From assembly GCF_002895005.1 (NCBI RefSeq), contig NZ_POWF01000003.1:186001-250000 (forward strand): a stretch of 64,000 nt of DNA, read 5' to 3'. Within the stretch, counting starts at the first letter, position 1. Each line of letters begins with the position of its first letter. The position numbers and the translations under genes are program-made. The DNA is from Hanstruepera neustonica. GTDB lineage: Bacteria; Bacteroidota; Bacteroidia; Flavobacteriales; Flavobacteriaceae. The notes beneath the pieces were generated by a model. It saw only the letters and a program-made list of their open reading frames with translations. It searched no databases and had not been told where the DNA came from. This document shows, piece by piece, positions 11,101 to 19,194 of the stretch.

Positions 11101-11116
11101 TAATTAACTTTTTCAT
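5123..11116 (-). CDS. Giant secreted repeat protein with type IX gliding-type (type B) sorting domain
   Basis: The 1997-residue product has a Sec signal peptide (cleavage near IYAQ). An N-terminal region of about 300 residues resembles those of other flavobacterial secreted proteins. From about residue 322 come twelve near-identical modules of 77 residues, each containing FTMTATCDGGTATI, NPDPGAPVSID and TGGTPGVTYTV with two cysteines. Five modules of about 90 residues follow, each starting near a CDDD/CDxDxDG acidic motif followed by FDLT and ending in a VRVE-type strand, then an Ig-like segment. The last 85 residues (FFTPNNDGDNDTW, YIFDRYGKLL, WDGTLNGYPLPSSDYWF) form the gliding-motility/type B sorting domain, so the protein should cross the outer membrane by type IX secretion. 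An adhesin-like role is inference. The terminator at 5068-5106 follows. Confidence 0.93.
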   Translation of the reverse strand: MKKLITLFLIVIAHSIYAQGPGCPNVQAGPNQVIDCDDAACVDLTATYLETGETNSYAVSSIPFNPPSNFNGLANPLFVNIDDIWSGVVNLPFEFCFFNNNYNQLIVGANGGISFDVSNANTFNGWAFSQTIPNNTNATLADVNIFGAVHDIDPAASNGTHEIGWEVKGTAPCRTFVVSYFNVAQFSCNNLKTFQQIVLYEGTNTIEVYILDKPTCLTWNNGNAVIGIQNPAGTIAYTPPGRNTGNWSASIEAWRFTPNGTPNYDITWYDGGGSPIGNSDTVNVCPTADETFTVEVEYTNCDGSTFTDSDTVTVSVSTGGGNADFTMTPTCDGAIATINGDTGGTFTLNPDPGAPVSIDPATGVVTGGTPGVTYTVDYTIGGACPANDTQSFTVLTAADASFTMTATCDGGTATINGDAGGTFTLNPDPGAPVSIDPATGVVTGGTPGVTYTVEYTIAGTCGDSDTQTVTVLPEDDPSFTMTATCDGGTATITGDAGGTFTLNPDPGAPVSIDPATGVVTGGTPGVTYTVEYTTAGVCPDSDTQTVTVLPEDDPSFTMTATCDGGTATITGDAGGTFTLNPDPGAPVSIDPATGVVTGGTPGVTYTVEYTTAGVCPDSDTQTVTVLTEGNADFTMTPTCDGATATINGDTGGTFTLNPDPGAPVSIDPATGVVTGGTPGVTYTVDYTIGGACPANDTQSFTVLTAADASFTMTATCDGGTATINGDAGGTFTLNPDPGAPVSIDPATGVVTGGTPGVTYTVEYTIAGTCGDSDTQTVTVLPEDNPSFTMTATCDGGTATINGDAGGTFTLNPDPGAPVSIDPATGVVTGGTPGVTYTVEYTTAGVCPDSDTQTVTVLPEDDPSFTMTATCDGGIATINGDAGGTFTLNPDPGAPVSIDPATGVVTGGTPGVTYTVEYTTAGVCPDSDTQTVTVLPEDDPSFTMTATCDGGTATINGDAGGTFTLNPDPGAPVSIDPATGVVTGGTPGVTYTVEYTTAGVCPDSDTQTVTVLPEDDPSFTMTATCDGGTATVSGTAGGTFTLNPDPGAPVSIDPATGVVTGGTPGVTYTVEYTTAGVCPDSDTQTVTVLPEDDPSFTMTATCDGGTATINGDTGGTFTLNPDPGAPVSINSTTGEVTGGTGGVTYTIEYTTSGSCPASTTQDVTVLTEANTDFTITATCDGGTATITGDVGGTFTLNPDPGAPVSIDSATGLVTGGTPGVTYTVQYEITGACSGSSTQDVTVLPIPSIVDPTPLVVCDDDVSDGMTELDLTIKNDEIAAGNSDYVVTYYNSLVAAESGSPEVSPSDDAYIGTDGEVVYIRVEDSNTGCFTTTTLVLNVTNGPDVNPLTPLTYCDPDNDNLGDFDLSTTRDEILASDATLDVSFHLTLQNAQDDVNPQGDTLSNVAGQIIYVRVDYGDNDDCPTIVQLQLIVEPTPEIPTSIDPYVICDDDFDGTASFDLTIMDATIYGTQNPADFILTYHETLADAEASPGLNPIMEPQLSDYVSGNTTIYVRLEGLNGCIKVGQFDLMVNPLPVIPAEAQDGIFEVCDDTNDNDGYAIFDLTSQNDAYTGGDVTLSVDYFETMADIPSNPIANYESYQNTSIGGLPHNPQTIFVTVTETTSGGNCSSMTTLTLVVNTLPTPNDVLPDMITCDDNNPGDLQEEFDLTLNEGLMLNDFDETVTYHESMADAESGENPISNETAYTNIATPQTIYVRVTNTGDPNNASDDGTGCYTIITFDLIVNPIPMFTPDDLYTICVNTNGTEVVGSPTIDTGLSATDYTFEWEDPNGVIVSIDSSYTAVQAGAHIVTITNIDTQCFNVISVNVEESSPPIVDATVVTEAFADDNVIQVIASGDGAASYEFSIDNGPWVSNEPNDNTYTFTNVTPGEHFIQVRDIYGCGIGSDTVLVMDYPLFFTPNNDGDNDTWQISGISSQMDAKIYIFDRYGKLLKQLSPSSPGWDGTLNGYPLPSSDYWFTVDYREPSNDAAKQFQAHFTLKR
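7386..10153 (-). repeat. Twelve tandem 231-bp coding repeats with a 924-bp higher-order period
   Basis: The array inside the giant gene has a period of exactly 231 bp (77 codons). Modules fall into variants by their end: GGACPAND, AGTCGDSD or AGVCPDSD. The order A-B-C-C of modules 1-4 recurs in modules 5-8, and equivalent sequence recurs 924 bp (4 x 231) apart, for example around 9023 and 9947. This points to duplication of a four-module block. Modules 11 and 12, nearest the C-terminus, are the most diverged. Confidence 0.92.
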
Positions 11117-11264
11117 TGAAAGAGGGTATTTTAATTTTTTAAAAGATAGACAGGGGTACGAAAACTATAATTTTAGCAATATAGCTATAAGCGACGAAAA
11201 ATAAGAAAAAAATAGAAAAAAGCCCTTAAAAATTCGGTGAAATTAATTGTTTGTTAATAACATA

Positions 11265-11293
11265 TTTTGAAAAAATGGAAATGCTTATCTTTG
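11265..11293 (+). promoter_or_regulatory. Probable promoter of folE
   Basis: TTTTG at 11265-11269 and TATCTTTG at 11286-11293 match the -33 and -7 elements. The spacer after TTG is 16 bases, one short of the usual range. The folE start codon is 28 bases downstream. Confidence 0.6.
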
Positions 11294-11321
11294 CAGATTA
11301 AAACCCTTATATTTCTATTAC

Positions 11322-11999
11322 ATGAAATTTAATACTGATATAGAAGATTTTGATGCTATGGGCAATGACCATATTGGTACTTCTGCCAACACACCACTAC
11401 GCAAAGATGCCTTTAAACTGAATCAAGACGAAAAAATTGAAATTATCAAAGATGATGTTAGGCGTATCATGGAAACTTTAGGCCTTGATTTGACAGATGA
11501 TAGTCTTAAAGGAACCCCTAACAGAGTTGCGAAGATGTTTGTGAAGGAACTTTTTGGCGGCCTGGATCCAGCCAAAAAACCAAGCGCTTCAACCTTTGAA
11601 AACAAATACAAGTATGGCGAAATGTTGGTTGAAAAAAATATCACGGTCTATTCAACCTGCGAACACCACTTATTGCCTATTGTTGGAAAAGCACATGTTG
11701 CTTATATTTCCAATGGTACCGTTGTTGGTTTATCCAAAATGAATCGTATTGTTGATTATTATGCCAAGCGACCTCAAGTACAGGAACGATTGACCATTCA
11801 AATAGTTAAAGAACTGCAAGAAGTTTTGGGAACAGAAGATGTTGCCTGTGTTATTGATGCCAAGCATTTATGCGTTAATTCCAGAGGCATTAGAGATACC
11901 GAGAGCAGCACAGTCACATCTGAATTTGGTGGCAAATTCAAAGAAAAGGCTACTCGCAGAGAATTTCTTGACTACATAAAACTTGACACTTCGTTTTAA
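11322..11999 (+). CDS. folE: GTP cyclohydrolase I
   Basis: This enzyme converts GTP to 7,8-dihydroneopterin triphosphate, the entry to tetrahydrofolate and to 7-deazaguanine (queuosine) biosynthesis. It has 225 residues, close to the 222 of the E. coli protein. The zinc-site motif is visible as STCEHHLLPI, with the second cysteine in KHLCVNSRGI; the conserved tail RDTESSTVTSEFGG follows. The first 45 residues are a poorly conserved extension. The gene starts a plus-strand series folE-cysS-yidD-lgt-DUF192 with short gaps. The other folate and deazaguanine genes in this window, folD and queE, are distant and not linked. Confidence 0.96.
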   Translation: MKFNTDIEDFDAMGNDHIGTSANTPLRKDAFKLNQDEKIEIIKDDVRRIMETLGLDLTDDSLKGTPNRVAKMFVKELFGGLDPAKKPSASTFENKYKYGEMLVEKNITVYSTCEHHLLPIVGKAHVAYISNGTVVGLSKMNRIVDYYAKRPQVQERLTIQIVKELQEVLGTEDVACVIDAKHLCVNSRGIRDTESSTVTSEFGGKFKEKATRREFLDYIKLDTSF

Positions 12000-12018
12000 T
12001 TAAACCTAACCTAATTTC

Positions 12019-13500
12019 ATGCAATTATTTGACCAACAGCAAATTAAAGTTTACAACACTTTAAGCGGCGAAAAAGAAATATTCAAACCCATTAATGATG
12101 GACATGTTGGCATGTATGTCTGTGGACCTACAGTATACAGCAATGTCCATCTAGGCAACGTTAGAACCTTCATGTCTTTTGATATGATATTTCGCTATTT
12201 TAAGCATTTAGGTTATAAAGTTCGATATGTCAGAAATATTACGGACGCTGGTCATTTGGAGAATGACGCTGATGTTGGAGAAGATCGTATTGCTAAAAAA
12301 GCGCGATTGGAGGAAATTGAACCTATGGAAGTTGTACAACGCTACACTGTTGACTTTCACAATATCTTAAACAAATTCAATTTTTTACCACCAAGCATTG
12401 AACCGACAGCTACCGGTCATATTATCGAACAAATAGAAATTATCAGGAAAATTATTGATAATGATTTGGCCTACGTTGTAAATGGCTCTGTTTATTTTGA
12501 CGTTTTAAAATATAATGAAACCAAACCTTACGGTATTTTGAGCAAGCGTAATGTTGAAGATCTCATTCATAACACTCGGACTTTAGATGGTCAAAGTGAC
12601 AAAAAAAATCCTCAAGATTTTGCCCTTTGGAAAAAAGCCGAACCACAACACATCATGCGTTGGCCGTCTCCTTGGAGTGATGGTTTTCCAGGATGGCATC
12701 TAGAATGTACCGCTATGAGTACAAAATATTTAGGCGAGCATTTTGATATTCACGGCGGTGGAATGGATTTAAAATTTCCGCATCATGAGTGTGAAATTGC
12801 CCAAGCTGAAGCAACCAACAACGTTGCTCCTGTTAACTATTGGATGCATGCTAATATGCTGATTATGAACGGTAAAAAAATGGCCAAGTCAACCGGGAAT
12901 TACATTTTACCTAATGAAATTTTCACAGGAGACAATCCTCATATCACCAAAGCTTATTCTCCTAGTGTTGCGCGTTTTTTCATGCTTCAAGCACACTACA
13001 GAAGTGTATTAGATTTCACCAATGATGGTTTATTGGCTAGTGAAAAAGGATTTTTCAGACTAATGGATGCCATCAATTTACTGGACGTTTTAAAAACTAG
13101 CGAAAAATCAAGTTTTAATATATCCGAATGGAAACAAAAATGTTATGACGCTATGAATGATGATTTCAATACGCCCATTGTCATAGCAAACTTGTTTGAA
13201 GCGGTAAAATATATTAATCAGATTAAAGATGGATCTGCAAGTATAACACATAGTGATCTAGCTGAATTAAAAGACTCTATGCATGCATTTGTATTTGATA
13301 TTTTAGGCTTGGAAAATGCTACAAAATCTAATACGGATTCTGACAAGCTTTCAGGAGCTGTAGAAATTTTAATTCAATTGAGGCAAGAAGCCCGCGCCAA
13401 TAAAGATTTCGCATTATCAGATAAAATTCGTGATGAATTGGCTGAAGCTGGTATTCAATTAAACGACAGTAGGGATGGTACCACTTTTTCGACTAATTAG
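12019..13500 (+). CDS. cysS: Cysteinyl-tRNA synthetase
   Basis: This 493-residue class I synthetase charges tRNA-Cys. The N-terminal zinc ligand and signature appear in [18 protein letters not shown], where HLGN is the HIGH motif. Further zinc ligands lie in WHLECTAMS and [10 protein letters not shown], the histidine-rich loop [13 protein letters not shown] is typical of CysRS, and KMAKSTGN is the KMSKS motif. The C-terminal helical DALR-type region is present, so the protein is complete. It begins 19 bases after folE and is followed by yidD with two bases between. Confidence 0.97.
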   Translation: MQLFDQQQIKVYNTLSGEKEIFKPINDGHVGMYVCGPTVYSNVHLGNVRTFMSFDMIFRYFKHLGYKVRYVRNITDAGHLENDADVGEDRIAKKARLEEIEPMEVVQRYTVDFHNILNKFNFLPPSIEPTATGHIIEQIEIIRKIIDNDLAYVVNGSVYFDVLKYNETKPYGILSKRNVEDLIHNTRTLDGQSDKKNPQDFALWKKAEPQHIMRWPSPWSDGFPGWHLECTAMSTKYLGEHFDIHGGGMDLKFPHHECEIAQAEATNNVAPVNYWMHANMLIMNGKKMAKSTGNYILPNEIFTGDNPHITKAYSPSVARFFMLQAHYRSVLDFTNDGLLASEKGFFRLMDAINLLDVLKTSEKSSFNISEWKQKCYDAMNDDFNTPIVIANLFEAVKYINQIKDGSASITHSDLAELKDSMHAFVFDILGLENATKSNTDSDKLSGAVEILIQLRQEARANKDFALSDKIRDELAEAGIQLNDSRDGTTFSTN

Positions 13501-13502
13501 TC

Positions 13503-13724
13503 ATGAAAAAAATACTGATTGCACCTCTACTATTTCTAATAAAAGTCTATCAAATTTTTATATCTCCTCTGACACCTGCTGCTTGTAGATATCAGCCTAC
13601 TTGTTCCCACTATTCAAAGGAAGCCTTGGAGAAATATGGTTTATGGAAAGGTGGTAAATTAGCCATAAAAAGGATTTTTAGTTGTCATCCTTGGGGTGGT
13701 TCAGGTTATGACCCAGTTCCTTAA
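13503..13724 (+). CDS. yidD: Membrane protein insertion efficiency factor YidD
   Basis: This 73-residue protein has an N-terminal amphipathic/hydrophobic helix ([18 protein letters not shown]) and the YidD signature [14 protein letters not shown], ending in the conserved [13 protein letters not shown]. YidD is a small inner-membrane-associated factor that assists YidC-dependent insertion. It normally sits in the rnpA-yidD-yidC cluster near the replication origin; here it follows cysS by two bases and precedes lgt, a separate arrangement. The length is normal for the family. Confidence 0.95.
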   Translation: MKKILIAPLLFLIKVYQIFISPLTPAACRYQPTCSHYSKEALEKYGLWKGGKLAIKRIFSCHPWGGSGYDPVP

Positions 13725-13799
13725 AATATCATGTCTTTCATTTCATTGCTTTCGTATCCGTTTTCAATTATATATATTTACTACATCAATTAAAAACCT

Positions 13800-14726
13800 A
13801 TGTATTTACTGAAATTTGATTGGAATCCTATTACAGGTATAGATATTGTTGGAAATTTTAAATTACATTTCTACAGTATGATGTGGATTGTTGCCTTTCT
13901 TTTAGGATGGTATATCATGAAACGCATTTTTACTAAAGAAAAGGTAAATTTAGAATATTTGGATCCGCTTTTCATTTATACTGTTTTAGCAACCATGCTA
14001 GGGGCGCGTTTGGGACACGTATTATTTTATCAATCTGAATTGATATCAGAAGATTTCTTCAGTATTTTTCTCCCATTTAGATTTAAAGGCGGGTTTGAAT
14101 TCACTGGATTTCAAGGACTTGCCAGTCATGGTGCTGCGATTGGCATCATAATCGGTATGTATTTATACAGACGTAAATACAAGTATAAATCCTTGATGTG
14201 GATACTAGACCGTGTTGTCATTTCGGTGGCTTCAGGTGCTGTTTTTATAAGAATAGGAAACTTTATTAACTCTGAAATCATTGGTAAGGTTACTGATTCA
14301 TCTTTTGGAGTACGTTTTATTCAAGAAGAATATACGAAGAACGAGGCCATTCAGCTTACAGGCATTCAAAGTCCGCAAGAAGCTTACAACGCTATTGCAA
14401 GCAATCCTCAATTTCAAAATCTTTTGGAGGCCGTACCCTACAGGCATCCTGCACAGTTGTACGAATCATTTTGCTACATTTTTGTTTTTCTAATTTTATG
14501 GTACGTTTACAATAAAACTAAAAAATCAGAACAAGCTGGATTTTTGTTTGGTCTGTTCTTAATAATGCTTTGGACCATTCGGTTTTTTGTGGAGTTTGTC
14601 AAAGAACCTCAAGGTGACGAATATATTACTATGTTAGGTTTAAACACAGGCCAGATGTTAAGTATTCCGTTTATTTTAATCGGACTTTATTTTATGTTTC
14701 TTTTTAAACCAAAATCTGCTCAATAA
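13800..14726 (+). CDS. lgt: Prolipoprotein diacylglyceryl transferase
   Basis: Lgt transfers diacylglycerol from phosphatidylglycerol to the lipobox cysteine of prolipoproteins, the first step of lipoprotein maturation. The 308-residue product is polytopic with about seven membrane segments. Family signatures are visible: ASHGAAIGI, RIGNFINSEIIG (the Lgt signature with the essential arginine and asparagine) and YRHPAQLYES. It starts 75 bases after yidD and ends seven bases before the DUF192 gene. Many lipoproteins in this window would be substrates. Confidence 0.96.
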   Translation: MYLLKFDWNPITGIDIVGNFKLHFYSMMWIVAFLLGWYIMKRIFTKEKVNLEYLDPLFIYTVLATMLGARLGHVLFYQSELISEDFFSIFLPFRFKGGFEFTGFQGLASHGAAIGIIIGMYLYRRKYKYKSLMWILDRVVISVASGAVFIRIGNFINSEIIGKVTDSSFGVRFIQEEYTKNEAIQLTGIQSPQEAYNAIASNPQFQNLLEAVPYRHPAQLYESFCYIFVFLILWYVYNKTKKSEQAGFLFGLFLIMLWTIRFFVEFVKEPQGDEYITMLGLNTGQMLSIPFILIGLYFMFLFKPKSAQ

Positions 14727-14733
14727 TTGTTTT

Positions 14734-15228
14734 ATGATTCGGCAATATTTTAGAATAGCAATATTATCTAGTTCTATTATTTTAACATCTGTTACTTCAT
14801 GCAAGGATGAACCTAAAACAGTAAGCCAAAAGAAAGTTACTTTTAAAAAAGAAGGTGAGCTGCAAATACTTAAAGCTTCTAATGATTCCTTAATCAAAAT
14901 TCTAGATATCGAGATTGCTGATAATGAGTTTGAAACACAGACAGGCTTAATGTATCGGGAATCCATGAATGAAAATCATGGGATGTTATTTGTTTTTGAT
15001 GATTCCAGGCCACGTTCATTTTATATGAAAAACACACGTTTCCCATTGGATATTATCTATTTAGATGATAAAAAAACCATAGTTAGTTTTCAGGAAAATG
15101 CCCAACCCCTGAACGAAAATTCCCTTCCTTCAAATGCACCAGCGAAATATGTGTTGGAAGTCAATGCTGGTTTGGTAAAACAATGGAATTTACAAGTGGG
15201 AGATAAAATAACTTATACCAAACAATAA
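14734..15228 (+). CDS. DUF192 family lipoprotein
   Basis: The 164-residue product has a lipoprotein-type signal (SVTSCKDE, cysteine about residue 23) followed by a DUF192 domain: TQTGLMYRESM, GMLFVFDDSRPRSFYMKNT, PLDIIYLD, and the end YVLEVNAGLVKQWNLQVGD. DUF192 proteins form a small beta-barrel-like fold; their biochemical function is unknown. It starts seven bases after lgt, so it is probably in the same transcript. A strong terminator follows. Confidence 0.88.
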   Translation: MIRQYFRIAILSSSIILTSVTSCKDEPKTVSQKKVTFKKEGELQILKASNDSLIKILDIEIADNEFETQTGLMYRESMNENHGMLFVFDDSRPRSFYMKNTRFPLDIIYLDDKKTIVSFQENAQPLNENSLPSNAPAKYVLEVNAGLVKQWNLQVGDKITYTKQ

Positions 15229-15245
15229 TCTAAAAACTGAATTTA

Positions 15246-15285
15246 ACAAAAAAGCCTTTTTGAAGATTCAAAAAGGCTTTTTTGT
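15246..15285. terminator. Bidirectional intrinsic terminator
   Basis: The hairpin AAAAAGCCTTTTTGAA / TTCAAAAAGGCTTTTT has A-rich left and T-rich right flanks. It separates the plus-strand lgt/DUF192 unit from the convergent secDF gene. Confidence 0.92.
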
Positions 15286-15303
15286 TTTAATTAGAATTTG
15301 GAA

Positions 15304-18285
15304 TTACGCTTTTGCTTCATCCAAATCCTCTTCTTTTACTTTATTTTTTAGAGCTTCTTTAGCATCACCTTTCTTAACTGAATCATACATTAGAGGTGTT
15401 GCTATAAATAATGATGAGTAGGTACCTACGATCACACCAACAATCAATGCAAACATGAACCCTCTTATGGAATCACCTCCAAAAATGAAGATGGCTAACA
15501 ATACCACTAACGTAGTTAAAGACGTATTCAATGTTCTACTTAACGTACTGCTCAAAGATACATTAATAACTTTATTAAATGGCCATGATGTATGCTCATT
15601 AAAGAATTCACGAATTCTATCAAATACAACAACCGTATCATTTAACGAGTAACCAATTACCGTTAATATGGCGGCAATAAATGCCTGGTCAATTTCCATA
15701 CTGAAAGGCATGTACTTGTAAGTCAATGAGAATACCCCTAAAACAATCAAAACATCATGGAAAACAGCGGCAACCGCACCCAGTGAGAATTGCCATCTTT
15801 TAAATCTGAATAAGATATATAAGAACACAACAATCAACGACCCTAAAATAGCCCAGAATGATGCCTGTTTGATATCATCAGCAATCGTAGGACTCACCTT
15901 ATAATACTTCATCAAACCAACTGTTTTATGAGCATCATCTTTAATAAAATCGTCGTAAGAAATACCATTCAAATAAGGCTGAAGTTCATTATATAACATT
16001 GTTCTAATTTCTTCATCAACAGCATTATCAGTCTCGTTTACCTTGAACTTCGTTGTGATTTTCAACTGATTGGCACTACCAAATGTTTTAGCCTCTGCAC
16101 TACCAAAAGCATCCATCAATTCAGATGATATTTCATTGGCACTGACATCTTGGTCAAAACGCACTTGATAGGTACGACCTCCAACAAAGTCAACACCTTG
16201 GTCCAATCCATTTGTAAATAACGATCCTAGACTTATTAAGATTAATGCACCTGATATGATATAAGCTGCTTTACGTTTTCTCAAGAAATTAATATCAATA
16301 TTTCTAAATAGGTTTTTGGTTATTGCTGTGCTAAAGTCAAGGCTTCCACCTCTTTCAGTATACCAATCAACCAATAAACGCGTGATGAAAATAGCCGTAA
16401 ATAAGGATGTACCAATACCTATTAATAACGTCGTGGCAAAACCTTTGATTGGTCCCGTTCCAAAAATAAACAATATCAATGCGGTTAAACCTGTCGTGAT
16501 ATTGGCATCTAAAATTGAAGACAGTGCATTACTAAAACCATCGGCAATAGATTCCTTCATACCTTTTCCTTTTGCTAATTCCTCTCGAATACGCTCAAAG
16601 ATCAGTACGTTAGCATCCACCGACATACCTATGGTTAAAACAATACCCGCAATACCTGGCAAGGTTAATACAGCTCCAAGGCCTGACAACACGCCAAAAA
16701 TTAATACGATGTTAAATAACATGGCAATATCAGCAAATAAACCAGCCTTGCCATAGTAAAGGAACATCCAAACCAATACCAAGCCTAATGCAATTAAAAA
16801 CGACATTTTACCACTATCAATGGCCTCTTGCCCTAATGATGGACCAACAACTTCACCTTGAATAATATCAGCTGAAGCTGGTAACTTACCAGCACGCAAT
16901 ACGTTGGCTAAATCGGTTGCTTCATTTAAAGTGAAATTTCCAGAAATAGATGAGTTACCACCTGAAATAGGTCCGGTAGTTACACCAGGTGCTGAATACA
17001 CCACATTATCTAAAGCAATGGCTATTTGTGTTCCTTGAGTATAGGCACGACCTGTCATTTCCTCCCAAATCTTCGCACCTTTAGCATTCATTTGCATAGA
17101 AACCGTTGGTTTTCCAACAGCATCATAGTCTTGTCTAGCATCAGTTACCACTGCACCACTTAATGGTGGTACATTATCTCGGTTACCAATTAAAGCATAT
17201 AAATCGACTACTTCACTATCCTTTGCTGGTTTGCCAAATACAAATTTTACATTACGTTGTTCAGCAGGTAACAAAGCTCTTACTTGCGGCATATTCAAAT
17301 ACTCCGTGACTTTGTCCTTATCCTTAATATTAACAACCGCTAAAACTGCAGGATTAGGTGATTGAAATAATAAATCTCTTAAAGGATTCACTTCAACTGC
17401 TGTTGAATCTGGATCTGACCCTAATAAGTCAGCAATAGCATCGTCTTCAGTAGCCTCTTCAGCTTCTTGATCTGTAGCTTCGGTTTCTGAATCAACCTTT
17501 GGAGCTTCCATATCCTTTAGCAAGTTGTTGGCTTCAACTAAAAACGGACCAAACAAATCACGCTTGTAAACATCCCAAAACTCCAATTGAGCAGTACTTT
17601 GTAATAACTTAATAGCACGTTCTTTGTCTTTAACACCTGGCAATTCAACCAAAATACGTCCTGAACTACCTAAACGTTGGATACTTGGTGATGTGACACC
17701 AAACTCATCAATACGCTTACGCAATACTTCGAAAGCCGAAACGATTGACTCATCAATTTTACGTCTGATAATAGGCTTCACATCATCATCAGTCATAGAA
17801 CCTTCAATTTCACCGTCTAAAGCACGGGTATAGAAAATATTTGGAGATGCTAATTTAGTATCACCCTTAATAGCATCAAAGGCTATGAAAAAGTCTTCAA
17901 CAAAATCATTTTGGCTGTTCTTCTGAAGTTCTGAAGCATCGTCTAGCGCTTTATTAAAAACTGGATCTTTACTATAGTTAGCAAGACCTTTTAAGATATC
18001 CTTTACAGATACTTGAAGAATAACACTAACACCACCTTTTAGGTCAAGACCTAAATTCATGGCATTTTCCTTCACTTCATTATAGGTATAGTTAGCAATA
18101 CCTAAATTAAATACATCTTCATTTGATAAAGAGTCTAGATACTTGCGCTCTTTAACTTCATCACCGTTAGAAACTGCCACAGCAGTATCTTCAATGCTAT
18201 TTGCCTTAAATGTGAATGACAATTGGTAGATACTAACCAAACCAAACAACACCGCAAATAGTTTTACTAATCCTTTATTTTGCAT
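15304..18285 (-). CDS. secDF: Protein translocase subunits SecD and SecF fused
   Basis: SecDF uses the proton motive force to pull exported proteins from the SecYEG channel on the periplasmic side. The 993-residue length and a single open frame show the fused form usual in Bacteroidota. The SecD half has an N-terminal membrane helix, GLDLKGGVSVILQV, the periplasmic P1 region with RKRIDEFGVTSPSI, and membrane helices around VGPSLGQEAI, GIVLTIGMSVDANVLIFERIREE. The SecF half begins near residue 660 and has GVDFVGGRTYQVRF and GYSLNDTVVVFDRIREFF. An acidic segment (about residues 255-290) interrupts the periplasmic part. A promoter with both boxes lies 39-69 bases upstream. The C-terminus is charged. 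Confidence 0.97.
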   Translation of the reverse strand: MQNKGLVKLFAVLFGLVSIYQLSFTFKANSIEDTAVAVSNGDEVKERKYLDSLSNEDVFNLGIANYTYNEVKENAMNLGLDLKGGVSVILQVSVKDILKGLANYSKDPVFNKALDDASELQKNSQNDFVEDFFIAFDAIKGDTKLASPNIFYTRALDGEIEGSMTDDDVKPIIRRKIDESIVSAFEVLRKRIDEFGVTSPSIQRLGSSGRILVELPGVKDKERAIKLLQSTAQLEFWDVYKRDLFGPFLVEANNLLKDMEAPKVDSETEATDQEAEEATEDDAIADLLGSDPDSTAVEVNPLRDLLFQSPNPAVLAVVNIKDKDKVTEYLNMPQVRALLPAEQRNVKFVFGKPAKDSEVVDLYALIGNRDNVPPLSGAVVTDARQDYDAVGKPTVSMQMNAKGAKIWEEMTGRAYTQGTQIAIALDNVVYSAPGVTTGPISGGNSSISGNFTLNEATDLANVLRAGKLPASADIIQGEVVGPSLGQEAIDSGKMSFLIALGLVLVWMFLYYGKAGLFADIAMLFNIVLIFGVLSGLGAVLTLPGIAGIVLTIGMSVDANVLIFERIREELAKGKGMKESIADGFSNALSSILDANITTGLTALILFIFGTGPIKGFATTLLIGIGTSLFTAIFITRLLVDWYTERGGSLDFSTAITKNLFRNIDINFLRKRKAAYIISGALILISLGSLFTNGLDQGVDFVGGRTYQVRFDQDVSANEISSELMDAFGSAEAKTFGSANQLKITTKFKVNETDNAVDEEIRTMLYNELQPYLNGISYDDFIKDDAHKTVGLMKYYKVSPTIADDIKQASFWAILGSLIVVFLYILFRFKRWQFSLGAVAAVFHDVLIVLGVFSLTYKYMPFSMEIDQAFIAAILTVIGYSLNDTVVVFDRIREFFNEHTSWPFNKVINVSLSSTLSRTLNTSLTTLVVLLAIFIFGGDSIRGFMFALIVGVIVGTYSSLFIATPLMYDSVKKGDAKEALKNKVKEEDLDEAKA

Positions 18286-18323
18286 TGTATAAATATTTTA
18301 GGGTCAAATTTTTTAAAACCGAG

Positions 18324-18354
18324 CAAATATAGAATTTACTACAAAATCTGACAA
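18324..18354 (-). promoter_or_regulatory. Promoter of secDF
   Basis: On the minus strand TTG (18354-18352), 20 bases, then TATATTTG (18331-18324): an exact consensus match, with the same spacer length as the tRNA-Glu promoter. Confidence 0.8.
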
Positions 18355-18379
18355 TTAATTCTTTTAAATAAAATAGTTG

Positions 18380-18410
18380 TAAAAAGTCTTCATGGTATCT
18401 AACGAAGACT
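18380..18410 (-). terminator. Weak intrinsic terminator before secDF
   Basis: On the minus strand AGTCTTC, a 12-base loop and GAAGACT are followed by a T run. It lies 63 bases past the stop of the 208-residue secreted orphan and upstream of the secDF promoter, which suggests the two genes are transcribed separately. Confidence 0.55.
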
Positions 18411-18472
18411 AATTAAAATAATCATTTTCACGTCATGATCATTTTTAAGATTTTTTGAAAAGGGAAGATTAA

Positions 18473-19099
18473 TTATGAATTCCCAAAATGAGCGGGTCCT
18501 GCTCTAACTTCTGGAAAAACATAAGATGGGTTACTGATTGTATTTTCAACATAACACCATATCCTAAAGGCAACTTTTTGGTTATCACAATCATTATTGA
18601 GATGTGTTCCAATGAAAGCAAACCAGGAATTTGGATCAAAATATCGGTCTATTTTAGATTTTTTGACCAGAACACAGTTGTCCAAACCAGAATTGGATTG
18701 ATGCGTGTTTTGTATTTCATAGATATCTAAATCAAAATCAACCTCGTTGGAATTTGATGAATGATCACTATCAGTTTTATTAGTTTTAAATGCGAAATCA
18801 AGACTTAATTTCATTTCATTAAAAACCACCTCTTTTACACTAGCAATATCTGCCTTGCTGTAATAGGTGATTTTTAATTTCTCATCATCTTGATTAGTGA
18901 TTTTAATATTTTCAACACCTAACTCCTGTAACTTGCTTTTTACAATTTGAATAGTGCTTTGAGCCTCACTCGATGAAGGCCGGACATCATTGAAATGAAA
19001 AACAATTTCCTGATTGGCTTTGTGAGTTTGCTGTTGGCTAACAACACCCAAACAAGTCAAAATCAGGATTAAAATACCAATATGTATTTTCTTTCTCAT
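18473..19099 (-). CDS. Secreted orphan protein with a SecD-P1-like segment
   Basis: No family is recognised with confidence. The 208-residue product has a hydrophobic signal sequence (ILILILTCLGVVSQ). Residues about 30-100 contain IQIVKSKLQELGVENIKI, followed by strands and KADIASVKEVV, which resembles the pattern of the SecD periplasmic domain (VLRKRIDEFGVTSPSI ... VKDKERAIKLL) encoded just downstream. The C-terminal half has cysteines (DNCVLV, NDCDNQ, RIWCYVEN) that could form disulfides. The similarity is by eye only. It lies on the same strand as secDF, 187 bases before it. Confidence 0.7.
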   Translation of the reverse strand: MRKKIHIGILILILTCLGVVSQQQTHKANQEIVFHFNDVRPSSSEAQSTIQIVKSKLQELGVENIKITNQDDEKLKITYYSKADIASVKEVVFNEMKLSLDFAFKTNKTDSDHSSNSNEVDFDLDIYEIQNTHQSNSGLDNCVLVKKSKIDRYFDPNSWFAFIGTHLNNDCDNQKVAFRIWCYVENTISNPSYVFPEVRAGPAHFGNS

Positions 19100-19110
19100 G
19101 CGCCAAATAT

Positions 19111-19142
19111 AAAAAAATAAAGACTGTATTGCTACAGTCTTT
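19111..19142 (-). terminator. Intrinsic terminator after the DUF4412 gene
   Basis: The inverted repeat AAAGACTGTA / TACAGTCTTT with a four-base loop is followed on the minus strand by a T run. It lies between the DUF4412 gene and the next gene on the same strand. Confidence 0.8.
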
Positions 19143-19194
19143 ATATATAATGCATAATTTTACGGGATTAGGTGTAAATATGAGTTACTTCATC

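Noticed and set aside
13503-13724. YidD as a truncated or misplaced gene
   Set aside because: 73 residues with all signature cysteines is the normal family size; only the neighbourhood is unusual.
16316-16756. 146-codon plus-strand open frame opposite secDF
   Set aside because: It lies fully antisense to the conserved SecD membrane region and shows no signal or domain; a shadow of the coding bias.
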